Source: JBEHWX01 sp048498995 | GTDB lineage: Bacteria > Bacteroidota > Ignavibacteria > OLB7 | Reading direction: 5' to 3' | Assembly: GCA_048498995.1 (NCBI GenBank) | Contig: JBEHWX010000013.1 | Span: 1-64,000 of the forward strand | DNA length: 64,000 bases | Position numbers and translations under genes: made by a program | Shown here: positions 1 to 10,667 of the stretch, piece after piece | Layout: the number at the start of each line of letters is the position of its first letter | Numbering within the stretch: the stretch's first letter is position 1 | Notes under the pieces: generated by a model | What the model saw: only the letters and a program-made list of their open reading frames with translations | Databases searched by the model: none | What the model was told of the DNA's origin: nothing

Positions 1-77
1 CCCTCATAACTCCCCCGGGCCGCGACAGGTTTCATGCCCGATCGTCGCGCATCACGGCCGCGCGGCGATGATCGAGG

Positions 78-1457
<1,380 letters not shown>

Positions 1458-1551
1458 GAAGAAGCCATCGGTGTGAACCGGCGCCGCGCGGGGGTCTCCA
1501 CGTCGTCAGGACGTCGGGCCGTGTCGGAGCGCCGGCCGTTGGAGGGAATCG

Positions 1552-2634
1552 TCAGCCAGAGACGAAATAGAATGCGATCGCCAGCAACAGGTAGACGGCG
1601 ACCAGCAGGACACCTTCGAACCAGGTCGTCTCGCCATCCTGAGCGATCGAATTTACGACGAAAGCGGCGCTCGCAATAGCGATCAGCTCCAGCGGGTTGC
1701 TGAAGACGAGGCTCATCGGGTGGCCGACCAGGTAGGAGGCCAGCACCAGAACCGGCGCGGTCAGCAGCGCCACCTGCAGCGTTGCGCCGACGGAAATATT
1801 CACCACCATCCCCATCTGATTCTTCCGGGCAAAGTAGATCGCCGAGAAGTATTCGGCCGCGTTGCCGACGATCGGCAGCACGATGATGCCGAGGAAGAAG
1901 GTGGAGAGCCCGAAGCTCTCGGCGGTGGCCTCGAGCGCGCCGGAGACCAGCTCCGCCTCGAGCGCCACGGCCGCGGTGGCCGCCACGAGCACCAGGAGCG
2001 ACTTCTTCACCGACCATGCGTGCTCGGAGGGGGCCTCCTCCTCCTGTTCCCCATCCTCCTCCGCGGCGAATATATCGCGATGCGTGAAGAGCGTGTAGAC
2101 CAGGTTGGCGATGTAGACGGCGATCAGCACCACCGCCACGCCGAGGCTCATCTTGTCATCGAGCTGCGTGGCGTTCGGGGCATGGAGCACTCCCCGCTCG
2201 GTATAGTCGAAGAGCGCCGGCACCAGCACGGCGATCACCGAGAGGATCAGGAGGCTTCCGAGCAGTCCGGCGCGATCGCGCTGAAACGTCTGTCGGCTGC
2301 GCCCCCAGCTTCCGACGATCACCGCCACGCCGAGGCCGAGGAGGCTGTTGCCGATGATCGAGCCGGTGATCGTGGCCTTCACCACCTGGATGTTGCCGCT
2401 GGCCAGCACGAAGAGCGCAAGAATCAGCTCGGCCATGTTGCCGAAAGTGACGTTGAGCAGACCGCCGATCACCGAGCCGATCGACGCGCTGATCTGCTCG
2501 GTGGCATGGCGCATCCACTCGGCCAGCGGGACGATGGCGATGGCGGCGGTGATGAAGACGAGGATCGGCGGCGCGCCGAACAGTTCGAGTCCGACGGAGA
2601 TCGGCACGAAGAGGAGAAGAATCTTCCAGATCAT
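1552..2634 (-). CDS. cax: Calcium/proton antiporter (CaCA superfamily, CAX)
   Basis: An inner-membrane cation/H+ exchanger of 360 residues, expected to extrude Ca2+ using the proton gradient. It has about ten or eleven hydrophobic segments and the two family repeat motifs: GNMAELILALFVL followed by GSIIGNSLLGLG in the first half, and GNAAEYFSAIYFARK followed by NISVGATLQVALL in the second. The acidic loop between the halves (EEDGEQEEEAPSEH) matches the acidic linker of the family. The start is placed at the methionine of MIWKILLLF because AGGAGA sits about 11 bases upstream; a longer frame reaches 2733 but adds a basic, non-membrane leader without family resemblance. The ion specificity is inferred from the family only. 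Confidence 0.9.
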   Translation of the reverse strand: MIWKILLLFVPISVGLELFGAPPILVFITAAIAIVPLAEWMRHATEQISASIGSVIGGLLNVTFGNMAELILALFVLASGNIQVVKATITGSIIGNSLLGLGVAVIVGSWGRSRQTFQRDRAGLLGSLLILSVIAVLVPALFDYTERGVLHAPNATQLDDKMSLGVAVVLIAVYIANLVYTLFTHRDIFAAEEDGEQEEEAPSEHAWSVKKSLLVLVAATAAVALEAELVSGALEATAESFGLSTFFLGIIVLPIVGNAAEYFSAIYFARKNQMGMVVNISVGATLQVALLTAPVLVLASYLVGHPMSLVFSNPLELIAIASAAFVVNSIAQDGETTWFEGVLLVAVYLLLAIAFYFVSG

Positions 2635-2814
2635 GGGAGTGGGATCTCCTGTCGCAATGAGATATATCCCGACGCACTTCTCCGAGGCGCGAGGGTGGAT
2701 GAATGGTCGTGCCGGCCGCCGCGCCGTGAACATGGCAGCGGGGCCCGGCGCGCGGACGTGCCGAGGGGCAATATGTCGAGCCGACGTCCGCCTGGTGTCC
2801 GCGCGGGGCGCGGC

Positions 2815-4719
2815 CTACGCGAGCTCGGCCAGCTCGCTCCAGCGCTCCATGTCGCGGTCGAGCTGCTGGCCGAGCGCCTCGAGCTCGGAGGCGAGGGCCT
2901 GCGCCTTGGCGTAGTCGGCGCCGGCCTCGAGGATCGCAGCCTCCAGCTCCGCCTTGCGCGCCTCGGCCTGCTCGATCTTCCCCTCCAGGGACATCAGCTC
3001 CTTCCGCTCCTTGAAGCTGAGCTTGCGCGCGGCCGGCGCCGCGGTCGTGGCCCCGCCGGCCTCCGGCCTGGGGGCCGCCGGGGGACGCGATCCGGCGGCC
3101 GCGGCCGACCGCTCCGCCTCTTCCCGCGCCTTGATATCCAGGAACGCGCTGTAGTTGCCGGGATACTCCCGGATCTTCCCATCTCCCTCGAAGCGGAACA
3201 GGTGGTCCACCGTCCGGTCGAGGAAGTAGCGATCGTGGCTGACGACGATCAGGCAGCCGGGGAACACCTCCAGATACTCCTCGAGCGTCGACAGGGTCTG
3301 GATGTCCAGATCGTTGGTCGGCTCGTCGAGGATCAGGACGTTCGGCGCCCCCATCAGGATCCGGAGCAGGTAGAGCCTGCGACGCTCGCCGCCGGAGAGC
3401 TTCCCGACCGGCGCGTACTGCATGGCCGGCGGAAAGAGGAAGCGCTCGAGCATCTGGCTGGCGGTGATCACCGAGCCGTCGGAGGTCTTCACGTTCTCGG
3501 CCACCTCGCGGATATACTCGATCACCCGCTGCTCCTCGTCGAGCGCGCGGCTCTCCTGATCGTAGTAGCCGATCACCACCGTCTCCCCCGTCTCGACCCG
3601 ACCGGAGTCCGGCCGCACGTTCCCCATGATGATCTCGAGCAGGGTCGACTTGCCGGCGCCGTTCGGGCCGATGATGCCGATCCTGTCGCCACGCTGGAGG
3701 ATGTAGGTGAAGTTCTCGACGAGCTTCTTCGGGCCGTAGGCCTTCGATATATCGTGAAGCTCCAGAATCTTCGAGCCGAGGCGGCGCGAGCCGACCGAGA
3801 TCTCCAGCTCCGCCTTGGCCTTCTCCTTCGGCTGGGCCATCAGATCCTCGGCGCGATCGATGCGCGCCTTCTGCTTGGTGGTGCGCGCCTTGGCGCCGCG
3901 CTTCAGCCACTCCAGCTCGTTCCGGATCAGCGCGTCGCGCTTGGCATCGGTCGCGGCGCGGTTGGCCTCCTGCTCCGCCTTCTTCTCCAGATAGTATCCG
4001 TAGTTGCCGCCGAAGGTCTGCGTCCGCCCGCGATCGATCTCGACGATCCGGTTGGTGACGCGGTCCAGGAAGTAGCGGTCGTGCGTGACCAGCAGCAGCG
4101 CGCCGGTGAAGCGTGAGAGATACGATTCCAGCCAGTCGACGGTCTCGGCGTCCAGATGGTTGGTCGGCTCGTCGAGGATCAGCAGATCGGGGCGCTCGAT
4201 CAGCGCGTGCGCCAGCGCCACCCGCTTCCGCTGCCCTCCGGAGAGCGAGGCCACGGGGGCATCGCGATCGGTGATGCCGAGCTTGTCGAGGATGATGTTG
4301 GCGCTGGTCTCCAGCTCCCATCCGTTGAGCGCCTCGAGGCGGGAGGAAAGATCGGCCATCCGCTTCATCAGCCGCTCGTCCGAGGAGTTGCGCGCAAGCT
4401 CCAGGCAGGCCTGCTCGTAGTCGTGGACAACACGCATCACCTCGCTGCTGGCCGCGAAGATCGCGTCGAGCACGGTCATCCGCTCGTCGAACTGCGGGTT
4501 CTGCGACAGGTAGCCGACCACCGGATTGCCGGCGAGCATCACGCGTCCGGTGTCCGGAGGATCCACGCCGGCGATCACCCGGAGCAGCGTGGTCTTGCCG
4601 GAGCCGTTGGCGCCGATCAGCCCGTAACGTTCCGATTCCCCGAGCCCGAAGGTGACCCCCTCGAACAGTGGCTTGATGCCGAAATTCTTACCGATGTTCT
4701 CGACTGACAGAATGTGCAT
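2815..4719 (-). CDS. uup: ABC-F family ATPase, Uup-like
   Basis: A 634-residue soluble protein with two ABC ATPase domains and no membrane segment. The first domain has Walker A GANGSGKTT near residue 36, signature LSGGQRKRVALAHAL and Walker B LLILDEPTNHLD; the second has GPNGAGKST, signature LSGGERRRLYLLRIL and LILDEPTNDLD. Between them lies the charged interdomain linker typical of ABC-F proteins, which act on ribosomes. The last 70 residues form a coiled coil (SFKERKELMSLEGKIEQAE and onward), the feature that separates Uup from EttA-type members; in Uup this tail binds nucleic acid. An Ala/Pro-rich linker precedes it. The ABC-F assignment is firm and the Uup subgroup likely; a role in antibiotic resistance is not supported by anything visible. 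Confidence 0.92.
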   Translation of the reverse strand: MHILSVENIGKNFGIKPLFEGVTFGLGESERYGLIGANGSGKTTLLRVIAGVDPPDTGRVMLAGNPVVGYLSQNPQFDERMTVLDAIFAASSEVMRVVHDYEQACLELARNSSDERLMKRMADLSSRLEALNGWELETSANIILDKLGITDRDAPVASLSGGQRKRVALAHALIERPDLLILDEPTNHLDAETVDWLESYLSRFTGALLLVTHDRYFLDRVTNRIVEIDRGRTQTFGGNYGYYLEKKAEQEANRAATDAKRDALIRNELEWLKRGAKARTTKQKARIDRAEDLMAQPKEKAKAELEISVGSRRLGSKILELHDISKAYGPKKLVENFTYILQRGDRIGIIGPNGAGKSTLLEIIMGNVRPDSGRVETGETVVIGYYDQESRALDEEQRVIEYIREVAENVKTSDGSVITASQMLERFLFPPAMQYAPVGKLSGGERRRLYLLRILMGAPNVLILDEPTNDLDIQTLSTLEEYLEVFPGCLIVVSHDRYFLDRTVDHLFRFEGDGKIREYPGNYSAFLDIKAREEAERSAAAAGSRPPAAPRPEAGGATTAAPAARKLSFKERKELMSLEGKIEQAEARKAELEAAILEAGADYAKAQALASELEALGQQLDRDMERWSELAELA

Positions 4720-4806
4720 CCCGAAAGATATCTGAAGAGAAGGGAGAATGCAGAATGCAGAGTGTAGAAATCGTGCGCGCGGCGGTCGTCGCCGGCCAAG
4801 GACGGC

Positions 4807-5481
4807 TCACAGATCCGGGAGGCACCAGTCGATCGGCTTCTCCCCCTGCTCGACGAGCGACTCGTTGATCGCCGAGAAGGGACGGCTGTTGAAGAAGCCG
4901 TGCCGGGCCGACAGCGGCGAGGGATGCACCGAGCGGAGCACCAGATGCCGGCTTTCGTCGATCAGCTCCCCTTTCTTCTGCGCGTACCCGCCCCAGAGCA
5001 CGAACACCACGCGACGCTCCAGATCGTTGATCCGCCGGATCACCGCGTCGGTGAACTTCTCCCATCCCTTCCCCTTGTGGGAGTTGGCCATGTGCGCCCT
5101 GACGGTGAGCACGGCGTTCAGGAGCAGCACCCCCTGTTCGGCCCACGGCACCAGGGAGCCGTTGTTCGGCACTCGGCAGCCGACATCGGTCTTCAGCTCC
5201 TTGAAGATGTTGATCAGCGACGGCGGCGCCTTGACCCCCGGACGGACGGAGAAGGCGAGGCCGTGCGCCTGATTGTCGTCGTGATACGGATCCTGGCCGA
5301 GGATCACCACCCGCACCTGGTCGTACGGGGTGAGCTCGAGCGCCGAGAAGACCTCGTTCTCGGGAGGGTAGACGGTATGCTCGCGGCGCTCCTTCTCGAG
5401 AAACTCGGTCAGGACGCCGAAGTACGGCTTCTTGATCTCATCCTCGAGGATCGGCCGCCAGGACTTGGGAAGCTTATGCAT
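4807..5481 (-). CDS. ung: Uracil-DNA glycosylase (family 1)
   Basis: Removes uracil from DNA as the first step of base excision repair. The 224-residue product matches the usual length. It carries the water-activating motif GQDPYHD (residues 62-68, catalytic D64), the loop APPSLINIFKEL, LLLNAVLTVR, and the DNA minor-groove loop HPSPLSA at 186-192 with catalytic H186. The start is set at MHKLPKSW; the open frame continues about 370 bases further upstream, but that extension is Arg/Pro-rich and unlike the family. No clear Shine-Dalgarno sequence precedes this ATG. The gene is divergent from the glycosidase gene that starts at 5843. Confidence 0.97.
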   Translation of the reverse strand: MHKLPKSWRPILEDEIKKPYFGVLTEFLEKERREHTVYPPENEVFSALELTPYDQVRVVILGQDPYHDDNQAHGLAFSVRPGVKAPPSLINIFKELKTDVGCRVPNNGSLVPWAEQGVLLLNAVLTVRAHMANSHKGKGWEKFTDAVIRRINDLERRVVFVLWGGYAQKKGELIDESRHLVLRSVHPSPLSARHGFFNSRPFSAINESLVEQGEKPIDWCLPDL

Positions 5482-5842
5482 GATAGTCGGGATTACATGT
5501 CGATTCACGTCGACGTCCCTGGATCGACGTCGTGCCGGGTGAACGCACCAAATACCGTGCAGATCCTTCCGCCATCGCGGAGCGAATCCCCCATTGGCTG
5601 CACGGATTCGGGGATTTCGGGAAGAAACGAGGCTCGGCGCGGAATTTGTAGAGCCGGAGTTGTGCTGCCCCGTTCCCGGCCGGGAGGGGCGAGTCGGGGG
5701 CGATGCCTCCGAGGGCATGGCCGACCGGAGCGGCATCCTCCCGCGGATGATCATCCTCGGTTGGATGATACCGCGATCGCGACGACCGCGACGGTGAACG
5801 GCCGGCCGAGCGCAACGCGCCGAACATTGAACCGGAAGATAC
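5482..5842. other. Divergent intergenic region ung / GH2
   Basis: A 361-base gap between two divergently read genes, so it must hold both promoters. I see no small gene with a ribosome-binding site. The part from about 5700 to 5775 is rich in GATG/CATC inverted words, including a short perfect palindrome GATGATCATC, which could be an operator, but nothing identifies the regulator. Confidence 0.4.
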
Positions 5843-7750
5843 ATGGCGAGCAAGGCGAGTAAGACGACCCAGATCCCGCGCCCCGAATACCCGCGGCCTC
5901 AATTCGTGCGACAGACCTGGTACAACCTCAACGGCGAATGGGAGTTCGCCTTCGACGACAAGGATATCGGCCTGTCCAAGCGCTGGTACGACGGACGGAA
6001 GCTCGACGAAACGATCATCGTTCCCTTCCCCTATCAGTGCGAGCTCTCCGGGATCAACGACAAGGGGATTCACGAGGTGGTCTGGTACGCGCGGACCTTC
6101 GAGCCGCCGATCGGCTGGCGAGGACGGGATCTGCTCCTCCACTTCGGCGCCGTCGACTACAAGACCACCGTCTGGGTCAACGGCGAGGAGGTCGGCCACA
6201 ATCGCGGCGGCCATGTCCCTTTCTTCTTCGATATCGCCCCCTACCTGCGCGACGGCCGGAACCGGATCGTGCTCCGGGTGGAGGATAAACAGGATCCGCG
6301 GCAGCCGCGCGGCAAGCAGGCCAGCTCCGGCGTCCCCCGCGAGATCGACTACTATTGTACAACCGGCATCTGGCAGACCGTCTGGCTGGAGCCGGCCCCC
6401 CCGGTCCGCGTCGAGGAGTTGAAGATGACTCCCTGCGTCGAGGAGGAGTCGGTGGAGTTCGAGGTCTATCTGCACGCGCCGAGCACCGGCTGGACGATCG
6501 AGACCGAGATCTTCGACGGCGAGACGATGGTGGCGCGCACCGTGAAGGAGACGCTCACCGCCAGCAGCCGGTTCACGCTGAAGATCCCCGGGGTGAAGCT
6601 CTGGTCCCCGGAGTCCCCGAATCTCTACGACGTGGTGGTCCGCCTGGTGAAGGACGGCTACGAGATCGACGAGGTGAAATCGTATATCGGCGTGCGGAGC
6701 GTGGAGCTGCGCAACGGCCGCGTGCTCCTCAACGGCCGCGCGACCTTTCTGGCGATGGTGCTCGACCAGGGCTACTGGCCGGAGAGCTACCTGGCCGCTC
6801 CCTCCGACGAGGCGCTGCGGGCCGACGTGGAGTGGACCAAGCGCTTCGGGTTCAACGGCGCGCGCAAGCATCAGAAGATCGAGGATCCGCGCTGGCTCTA
6901 CTGGTGCGACAGGCTCGGTCTGCTGGTGTGGGAGGAGATGCCGAACGCGCGCGAATGGGCGCCGGAGGCGGAGGAGCGTCTGCTGGCCGAGTGGGAGCGC
7001 GCCGTGGCGCGCGACTACAACCATCCCTGCATCATCACCTGGGTGCCGCTAAACGAGAGCATGGGATTTCCGGGACTCAAGCACAGCCATCCGGGACAGT
7101 ATGCGTTCGTGGAGCGGGTGGTGACCAGGACGCGGAAGCTCGTGCCGCACCGGCCGATCATCGACAACGACGGCTGGGAGCACACGGATATCACCGACAT
7201 CTGCGCCATCCACGACTACACGCCGTCGCGCGAGCTGCTGCTGGAGCGCTACAAGGATACGCTCGCCGGCGGCGATCTGCCGGCGTTCGTGTGGCTGTCG
7301 GACAAGCCGCTGTTCATGCGCGGCTCGCGCTATCGCGGACAGCCGGTGATCCTGACCGAGGTGGGAGGATTTCTGATGATCCCGCCGAACGTGCCGGCCG
7401 GCAAGCGCGATGTGCTCTACAATTTCTACGGCACCTGCGAGAACAGCGACGAGATGCTCGACAAGTATGGCGACCTGATGCACGGGCTCTCTGAGCTCCC
7501 CTTCCTGGCCGGGTTCTGCTACACGCAGTTGACCGACATCGAGCAGGAGATCAACGGACTGATGACGTACGACCGCGTGGCGAAGGTGCCGCCGGAGGCG
7601 ATCGCCGAGATCCATCAGCGGCTGTTCGGCAACCGCGGCATCGGCACCGCCGGCCCGTCGGGACCGGGAGCGATTCCGGTCGGACTGAACGGGACGTCGG
7701 ACAGCGACGGCACCGAGGCAACGCCGCTTCCATCGACGGGAGTGAAATAA
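5843..7750 (+). CDS. Glycoside hydrolase family 2 protein
   Basis: A 635-residue retaining glycosidase of family 2 (beta-galactosidase/beta-glucuronidase/beta-mannosidase clan). Order of domains: jelly-roll sugar-binding domain about 25-185 (NLNGEWEFAFDD, VDYKTTVWVNGEEVGHNRGG), immunoglobulin-like domain about 190-290, TIM barrel about 291-600. The acid/base is E405 in PLNESMG and the nucleophile E506 in ILTEVGGF. There is no signal peptide, so it probably acts on imported oligosaccharides in the cytoplasm. The last 35 residues are low-complexity Gly/Ser/Thr. No transporter or regulator adjoins it, so the substrate cannot be told. A strong rho-independent terminator follows. Confidence 0.92.
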   Translation: MASKASKTTQIPRPEYPRPQFVRQTWYNLNGEWEFAFDDKDIGLSKRWYDGRKLDETIIVPFPYQCELSGINDKGIHEVVWYARTFEPPIGWRGRDLLLHFGAVDYKTTVWVNGEEVGHNRGGHVPFFFDIAPYLRDGRNRIVLRVEDKQDPRQPRGKQASSGVPREIDYYCTTGIWQTVWLEPAPPVRVEELKMTPCVEEESVEFEVYLHAPSTGWTIETEIFDGETMVARTVKETLTASSRFTLKIPGVKLWSPESPNLYDVVVRLVKDGYEIDEVKSYIGVRSVELRNGRVLLNGRATFLAMVLDQGYWPESYLAAPSDEALRADVEWTKRFGFNGARKHQKIEDPRWLYWCDRLGLLVWEEMPNAREWAPEAEERLLAEWERAVARDYNHPCIITWVPLNESMGFPGLKHSHPGQYAFVERVVTRTRKLVPHRPIIDNDGWEHTDITDICAIHDYTPSRELLLERYKDTLAGGDLPAFVWLSDKPLFMRGSRYRGQPVILTEVGGFLMIPPNVPAGKRDVLYNFYGTCENSDEMLDKYGDLMHGLSELPFLAGFCYTQLTDIEQEINGLMTYDRVAKVPPEAIAEIHQRLFGNRGIGTAGPSGPGAIPVGLNGTSDSDGTEATPLPSTGVK

Positions 7751-7789
7751 CCGGGTCCGCTCTTCGCGAACTATCGCGGTATGATGCAT

Positions 7790-7829
7790 GAAGGGCCGGA
7801 AGCATGATTGCTCCCGGCCCTTCCATTTT
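7790..7829 (+). terminator. Rho-independent terminator after the GH2 gene
   Basis: A stem of 15 base pairs with one mismatch (GAAGGGCCGG on the left arm, CCGGCCCTTC on the right) closes a TGAT loop at 7790-7823 and is followed by CATTTTC. It may also serve the convergent gene that stops at 7860. Confidence 0.8.
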
Positions 7830-7859
7830 CGTGCTGAGAGCTAGTGTGCCCACCCCAAA

Positions 7860-8318
7860 TCAGGCAGGGACCAAGCCATGAGCAGTTATCGCTCTATAAA
7901 TTTGCCCGACGCATTTGTCGCACAATTCGATAAAATCATACTTTTCGCTTCCAAATACGACACAATAGGTGAAATTGTGACTTTCGCTATATGGAACGTA
8001 CTCCCGATGGATTCTGTGATCGGAATCAATACTCTGACTATTTACGGAATAATGCTTGTTGCCGATCGCAATGTCACGGCACATCTTCAATTCAAACGAA
8101 CTAAAAATACTATCAACCGCAACCTGAGGAATCGCCTTGGAATTAATAAGCCAATCCCTCATTGCAAAACAATTAAGAATTAAAACAAGCGCATAGTCAA
8201 CCACATCATCACTATCTCCATTGCCTTTAACGCAATCATGCAATCTTCGCTGCCAACGCTTGATACGGCCCCATTGTTCCACAACGGGATCACTTCCATG
8301 CTGACGACCAAATGACAT
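7860..8318 (-). CDS. Hypothetical protein, A+T-rich orphan
   Basis: A 152-residue soluble protein that I do not recognise. The start is the second of two close methionines (MSFGRQHG), which has GAGGAG six bases upstream. The sequence is rich in Cys, His, Tyr and Asp with an N-terminal helix-like part (QWGRIKRWQRRLHDCVKG, VDYALVLILNCFAMRDWL) and a second half with alternating hydrophobic residues. Base composition departs sharply from its neighbours: positions 7921-7980 contain only 20 G or C in 60 by my count, and codon third positions are often A or T. This points to recent acquisition. Upstream bases to about 8450 are also A+T-rich. No neighbour hints at a role. Confidence 0.65.
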   Translation of the reverse strand: MSFGRQHGSDPVVEQWGRIKRWQRRLHDCVKGNGDSDDVVDYALVLILNCFAMRDWLINSKAIPQVAVDSIFSSFELKMCRDIAIGNKHYSVNSQSIDSDHRIHREYVPYSESHNFTYCVVFGSEKYDFIELCDKCVGQIYRAITAHGLVPA

Positions 8319-8477
8319 AGCCATCTCCTCATGACAACTGATTGAAAGAAGAATACAAAGGCGCATCGCAGTTGCGGTCCACCAACAAATAAATATACAA
8401 AATTACACCATTCTAAGCAAGGTGGGTCTTGCAAATCACAGTAATCATTCCTACTGCGGAATCGCGCTCGCTCGCAT

Positions 8478-9572
8478 TCACTTTCCCACCACCTCCCTGA
8501 ACGCGCGCCTCGGCTCGATCCGGTAGCCGGACGGAATATTCGGCGGCGCGTAGCCGAGCGATGCATCCTCCAGGCGCGCCGCCGCCGATGCGTGCAGCAG
8601 CACCGGATCGACATCCACCGTCCTGCGACGTCCGAGGTTGACGCGGATCCCGCGCCGGTAGACAATGCCGTCGCGCTCCTTGTCGACGAGCTTCGGCCAG
8701 GCCTCCAGCGGCCACCAGGCGCCGCGCAGCGACCGATGGATCATCGCGCCGTGGTCCGGCTTCGGATCGGATTCCAGCAGAGCCAGCGCACGATCGACAT
8801 CGACCGCGAGCCCCAGATCGTACGCTTCCGCGAGCATCCATTCGAAGGCGATCTTGGCCAGCCCGCTCTCCGGCTCCGGATAGGAGCCCCCCACATCGCT
8901 GTGGACGCCGGCGAACCAGACCTGCTTCACATCCTGCCCCGCGTGCGGCGTCCAGGAGCTCTGACGGTAGAACGCGCGGCGCTCGTCGATCGAGAGCGCG
9001 TGGCGCACATGGGCAACGCCGGGATTGTCCAGCGTCCCCGGCAGCTTGATCGGATCCCAGGCCCATCCCACCGAGGTCACGGTGTCCCAGATGCCGAGCA
9101 TGTGGATCGGGCAGGAATGCGCGAAAGTCTCCTTGAAGCCCTGGATCACCTCCTCGTTCTTCTCGTGCCGGAAGGTCCGCATCGCGTACGGGATCAGGTT
9201 GGCGTTGTGCGGGCCGAGCACGCCGACGCGAATGAGCATGGCCGCCACCGAGCGCGCCGTGTAGGCTCCACGACTGAAGCCGAAGATGAAGACCCGATCC
9301 CCCTCCATGTAATTCTGCATCACGAAGGTGTAGGCATCGATGATGTTCTTCCCCAGTCCGATGCCGAATCCAAGCCCCATCGCGCGCCAGAACCCACGCA
9401 TGATCCTCGTCATCGACGGACGGACGCTGAAGGTGCCGACGCCGGGATCGTAGAACGCGACCTGTTCCGGCGTGTTCCTCCGGAGCACGGAGAAGAGCCT
9501 GACGACGTTGGAATTGCGATCGCCGTATTCGTTGCCCGTGCCGTCGCAGCAGACGATGATGTTCTTTCCCAT
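8478..9572 (-). CDS. DUF2235 alpha/beta-hydrolase-like protein
   Basis: A 364-residue protein of the DUF2235 family, an alpha/beta-hydrolase fold that includes the Tle1 phospholipase effectors of type VI secretion. Visible family features are the N-terminal IIVCCDGTGNEYGDRNSNVVR, the nucleophile elbow GFSRGAYTARS with S100, and VWFAGVHSDVGGSYPE with an Asp/His pair near the expected charge-relay position. The start MGKNIIVC is chosen because the family normally begins a few residues before this strand; a longer frame reaches 9629. No signal peptide or membrane anchor is present. No VgrG, Hcp, immunity-like or lipase-chaperone gene is adjacent, so an effector role is not supported; a housekeeping lipid hydrolase is equally possible. 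Confidence 0.88.
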   Translation of the reverse strand: MGKNIIVCCDGTGNEYGDRNSNVVRLFSVLRRNTPEQVAFYDPGVGTFSVRPSMTRIMRGFWRAMGLGFGIGLGKNIIDAYTFVMQNYMEGDRVFIFGFSRGAYTARSVAAMLIRVGVLGPHNANLIPYAMRTFRHEKNEEVIQGFKETFAHSCPIHMLGIWDTVTSVGWAWDPIKLPGTLDNPGVAHVRHALSIDERRAFYRQSSWTPHAGQDVKQVWFAGVHSDVGGSYPEPESGLAKIAFEWMLAEAYDLGLAVDVDRALALLESDPKPDHGAMIHRSLRGAWWPLEAWPKLVDKERDGIVYRRGIRVNLGRRRTVDVDPVLLHASAAARLEDASLGYAPPNIPSGYRIEPRRAFREVVGK

Positions 9573-10024
9573 GACGCGTGAAATGCAGCGGTTGTGGACG
9601 CATCGGCCATGACCATCGAGCATGATCACCAGCCGGACCTTCGACCGAAGATACGATTCGATCGTACGTGTCCCTCACCGGAACGCCGGGTGGTCGGTAA
9701 CGCTCCATGCGTCAGGAATGTCGCCTCGACGGCATCGTCGTGAATGGGATATCCATGGCGAACCGACGGTAACGTTTCCGGACGCCGCGGGGTCTGTTCC
9801 GAAGAGATCAGAATCTCGACAGTAGAAATGCTCCCGACCGCGGCGGCGCCTCCACGCCGCGCGGCCACCTCCGGAAGCTCGAGCATGCCGGAAGCTACTG
9901 CCTCGCACCATCGGAGGGCGTCCTTTGCCGGACGCGCACCGGAACGTGACGTCGTGTCAGCACCCTTTTCGCCATCGCCCATGTTTCGCGGCGATGGTGG
10001 ATCACCCAACACGCGAGGTATGCC
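9573..10024. other. Divergent intergenic region, no gene seen
   Basis: 452 bases between the divergent DUF2235 gene and the small secreted protein gene. Open frames here are Arg-rich, lack ribosome-binding sites and resemble no family. Promoters for both flanking genes are expected, but I cannot place them. Confidence 0.4.
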
Positions 10025-10516
10025 ATGATTCACCGAATTGCACCACTGCTCGCCACGGTTCTTCCCGCGCTTCTGCTGCTGATCGCCAGCTCCGGCGGGA
10101 TCACGCTCCCGGCCGTCACCGATGTCGTGGCCAGCACGCGCCATGACGGCAAGGTCTGGACGCTTCATGCCGAGCACGGTTCGAGCCGCCACATCATCAC
10201 CGTCTCCGACGGCGCGTCGACGTGGGACACCATCGTCCTGCATCCGGATCAGCGGATCCTCGGCCTCACGTTTCTCGCGGGGAAGCTCTGCCTGTTCGGG
10301 TATTTCACCTCCATCGACGGCCGGCCCGGAACGGCCTGCGCCGTGCGCTGGAGCGGAACCGGATGGCGAGCGCTCTCCCCGGTGCGCGCCTGGACGGCCG
10401 TGACCGGCGTCATGCTCGAGCGGGACACCGTGCGGCTCGATGTGCTCGGCGGCGGCTCGGCAACCACCTCCGGCACCGCGACCATCGCCATGAACGTCGC
10501 GCCGGACCGATGGTGA
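10025..10516 (+). CDS. Small secreted protein with propeller-like repeat
   Basis: A 163-residue exported protein. Residues 1-22 form a clear signal peptide (MIHRIAPLLATVLPALLLLI, then small residues). The mature part is beta-rich; residues 79-117, including GKLCLFGYFTSIDGRPGTA and WSGTGWRAL, resemble one blade of the secreted beta-propeller repeats that read roughly as gly-gly-x-phe-thr-ser ... trp-asp-gly-x-x-trp. Only one or two blades are present, too few for a closed propeller, so this could be a fragment of a larger ancestor or a domain that associates with other chains. The gene stands alone on this strand and ends at a bidirectional hairpin. No function can be assigned. Confidence 0.65.
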   Translation: MIHRIAPLLATVLPALLLLIASSGGITLPAVTDVVASTRHDGKVWTLHAEHGSSRHIITVSDGASTWDTIVLHPDQRILGLTFLAGKLCLFGYFTSIDGRPGTACAVRWSGTGWRALSPVRAWTAVTGVMLERDTVRLDVLGGGSATTSGTATIAMNVAPDRW

Positions 10517-10575
10517 GCTGCCAGCATCCTCTCCGCGATCGACTCGGAGTGGGAACATCTGGACCGGTGCGAACG

Positions 10576-10618
10576 ACGAAAGCCTCCCAGGCGGATATGC
10601 CGCCAGGGAGGCTTCGTT
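10576..10618. terminator. Bidirectional terminator hairpin
   Basis: A long, nearly perfect palindrome with arms AGCCTCCC and GGGAGGCT, extended inward by GGCGG/CCGCC around an ATATG centre and outward by ACGA/TCGT. It lies between two convergent genes (ends at 10516 and 10668) and can stop both. Confidence 0.8.
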
Positions 10619-10667
10619 GTATTCGTCCGGCTCGGAGAGCTCCGTCCGGCCGGGAGTCGTGCGGGTA

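Noticed and set aside
1720..4116. Very long open frame on the plus strand opposite the antiporter and ABC-F genes
   Set aside because: It is antisense to two well-supported genes, is Arg/His/Gly/Leu-rich with no family motifs, and arises from high G+C codon bias.
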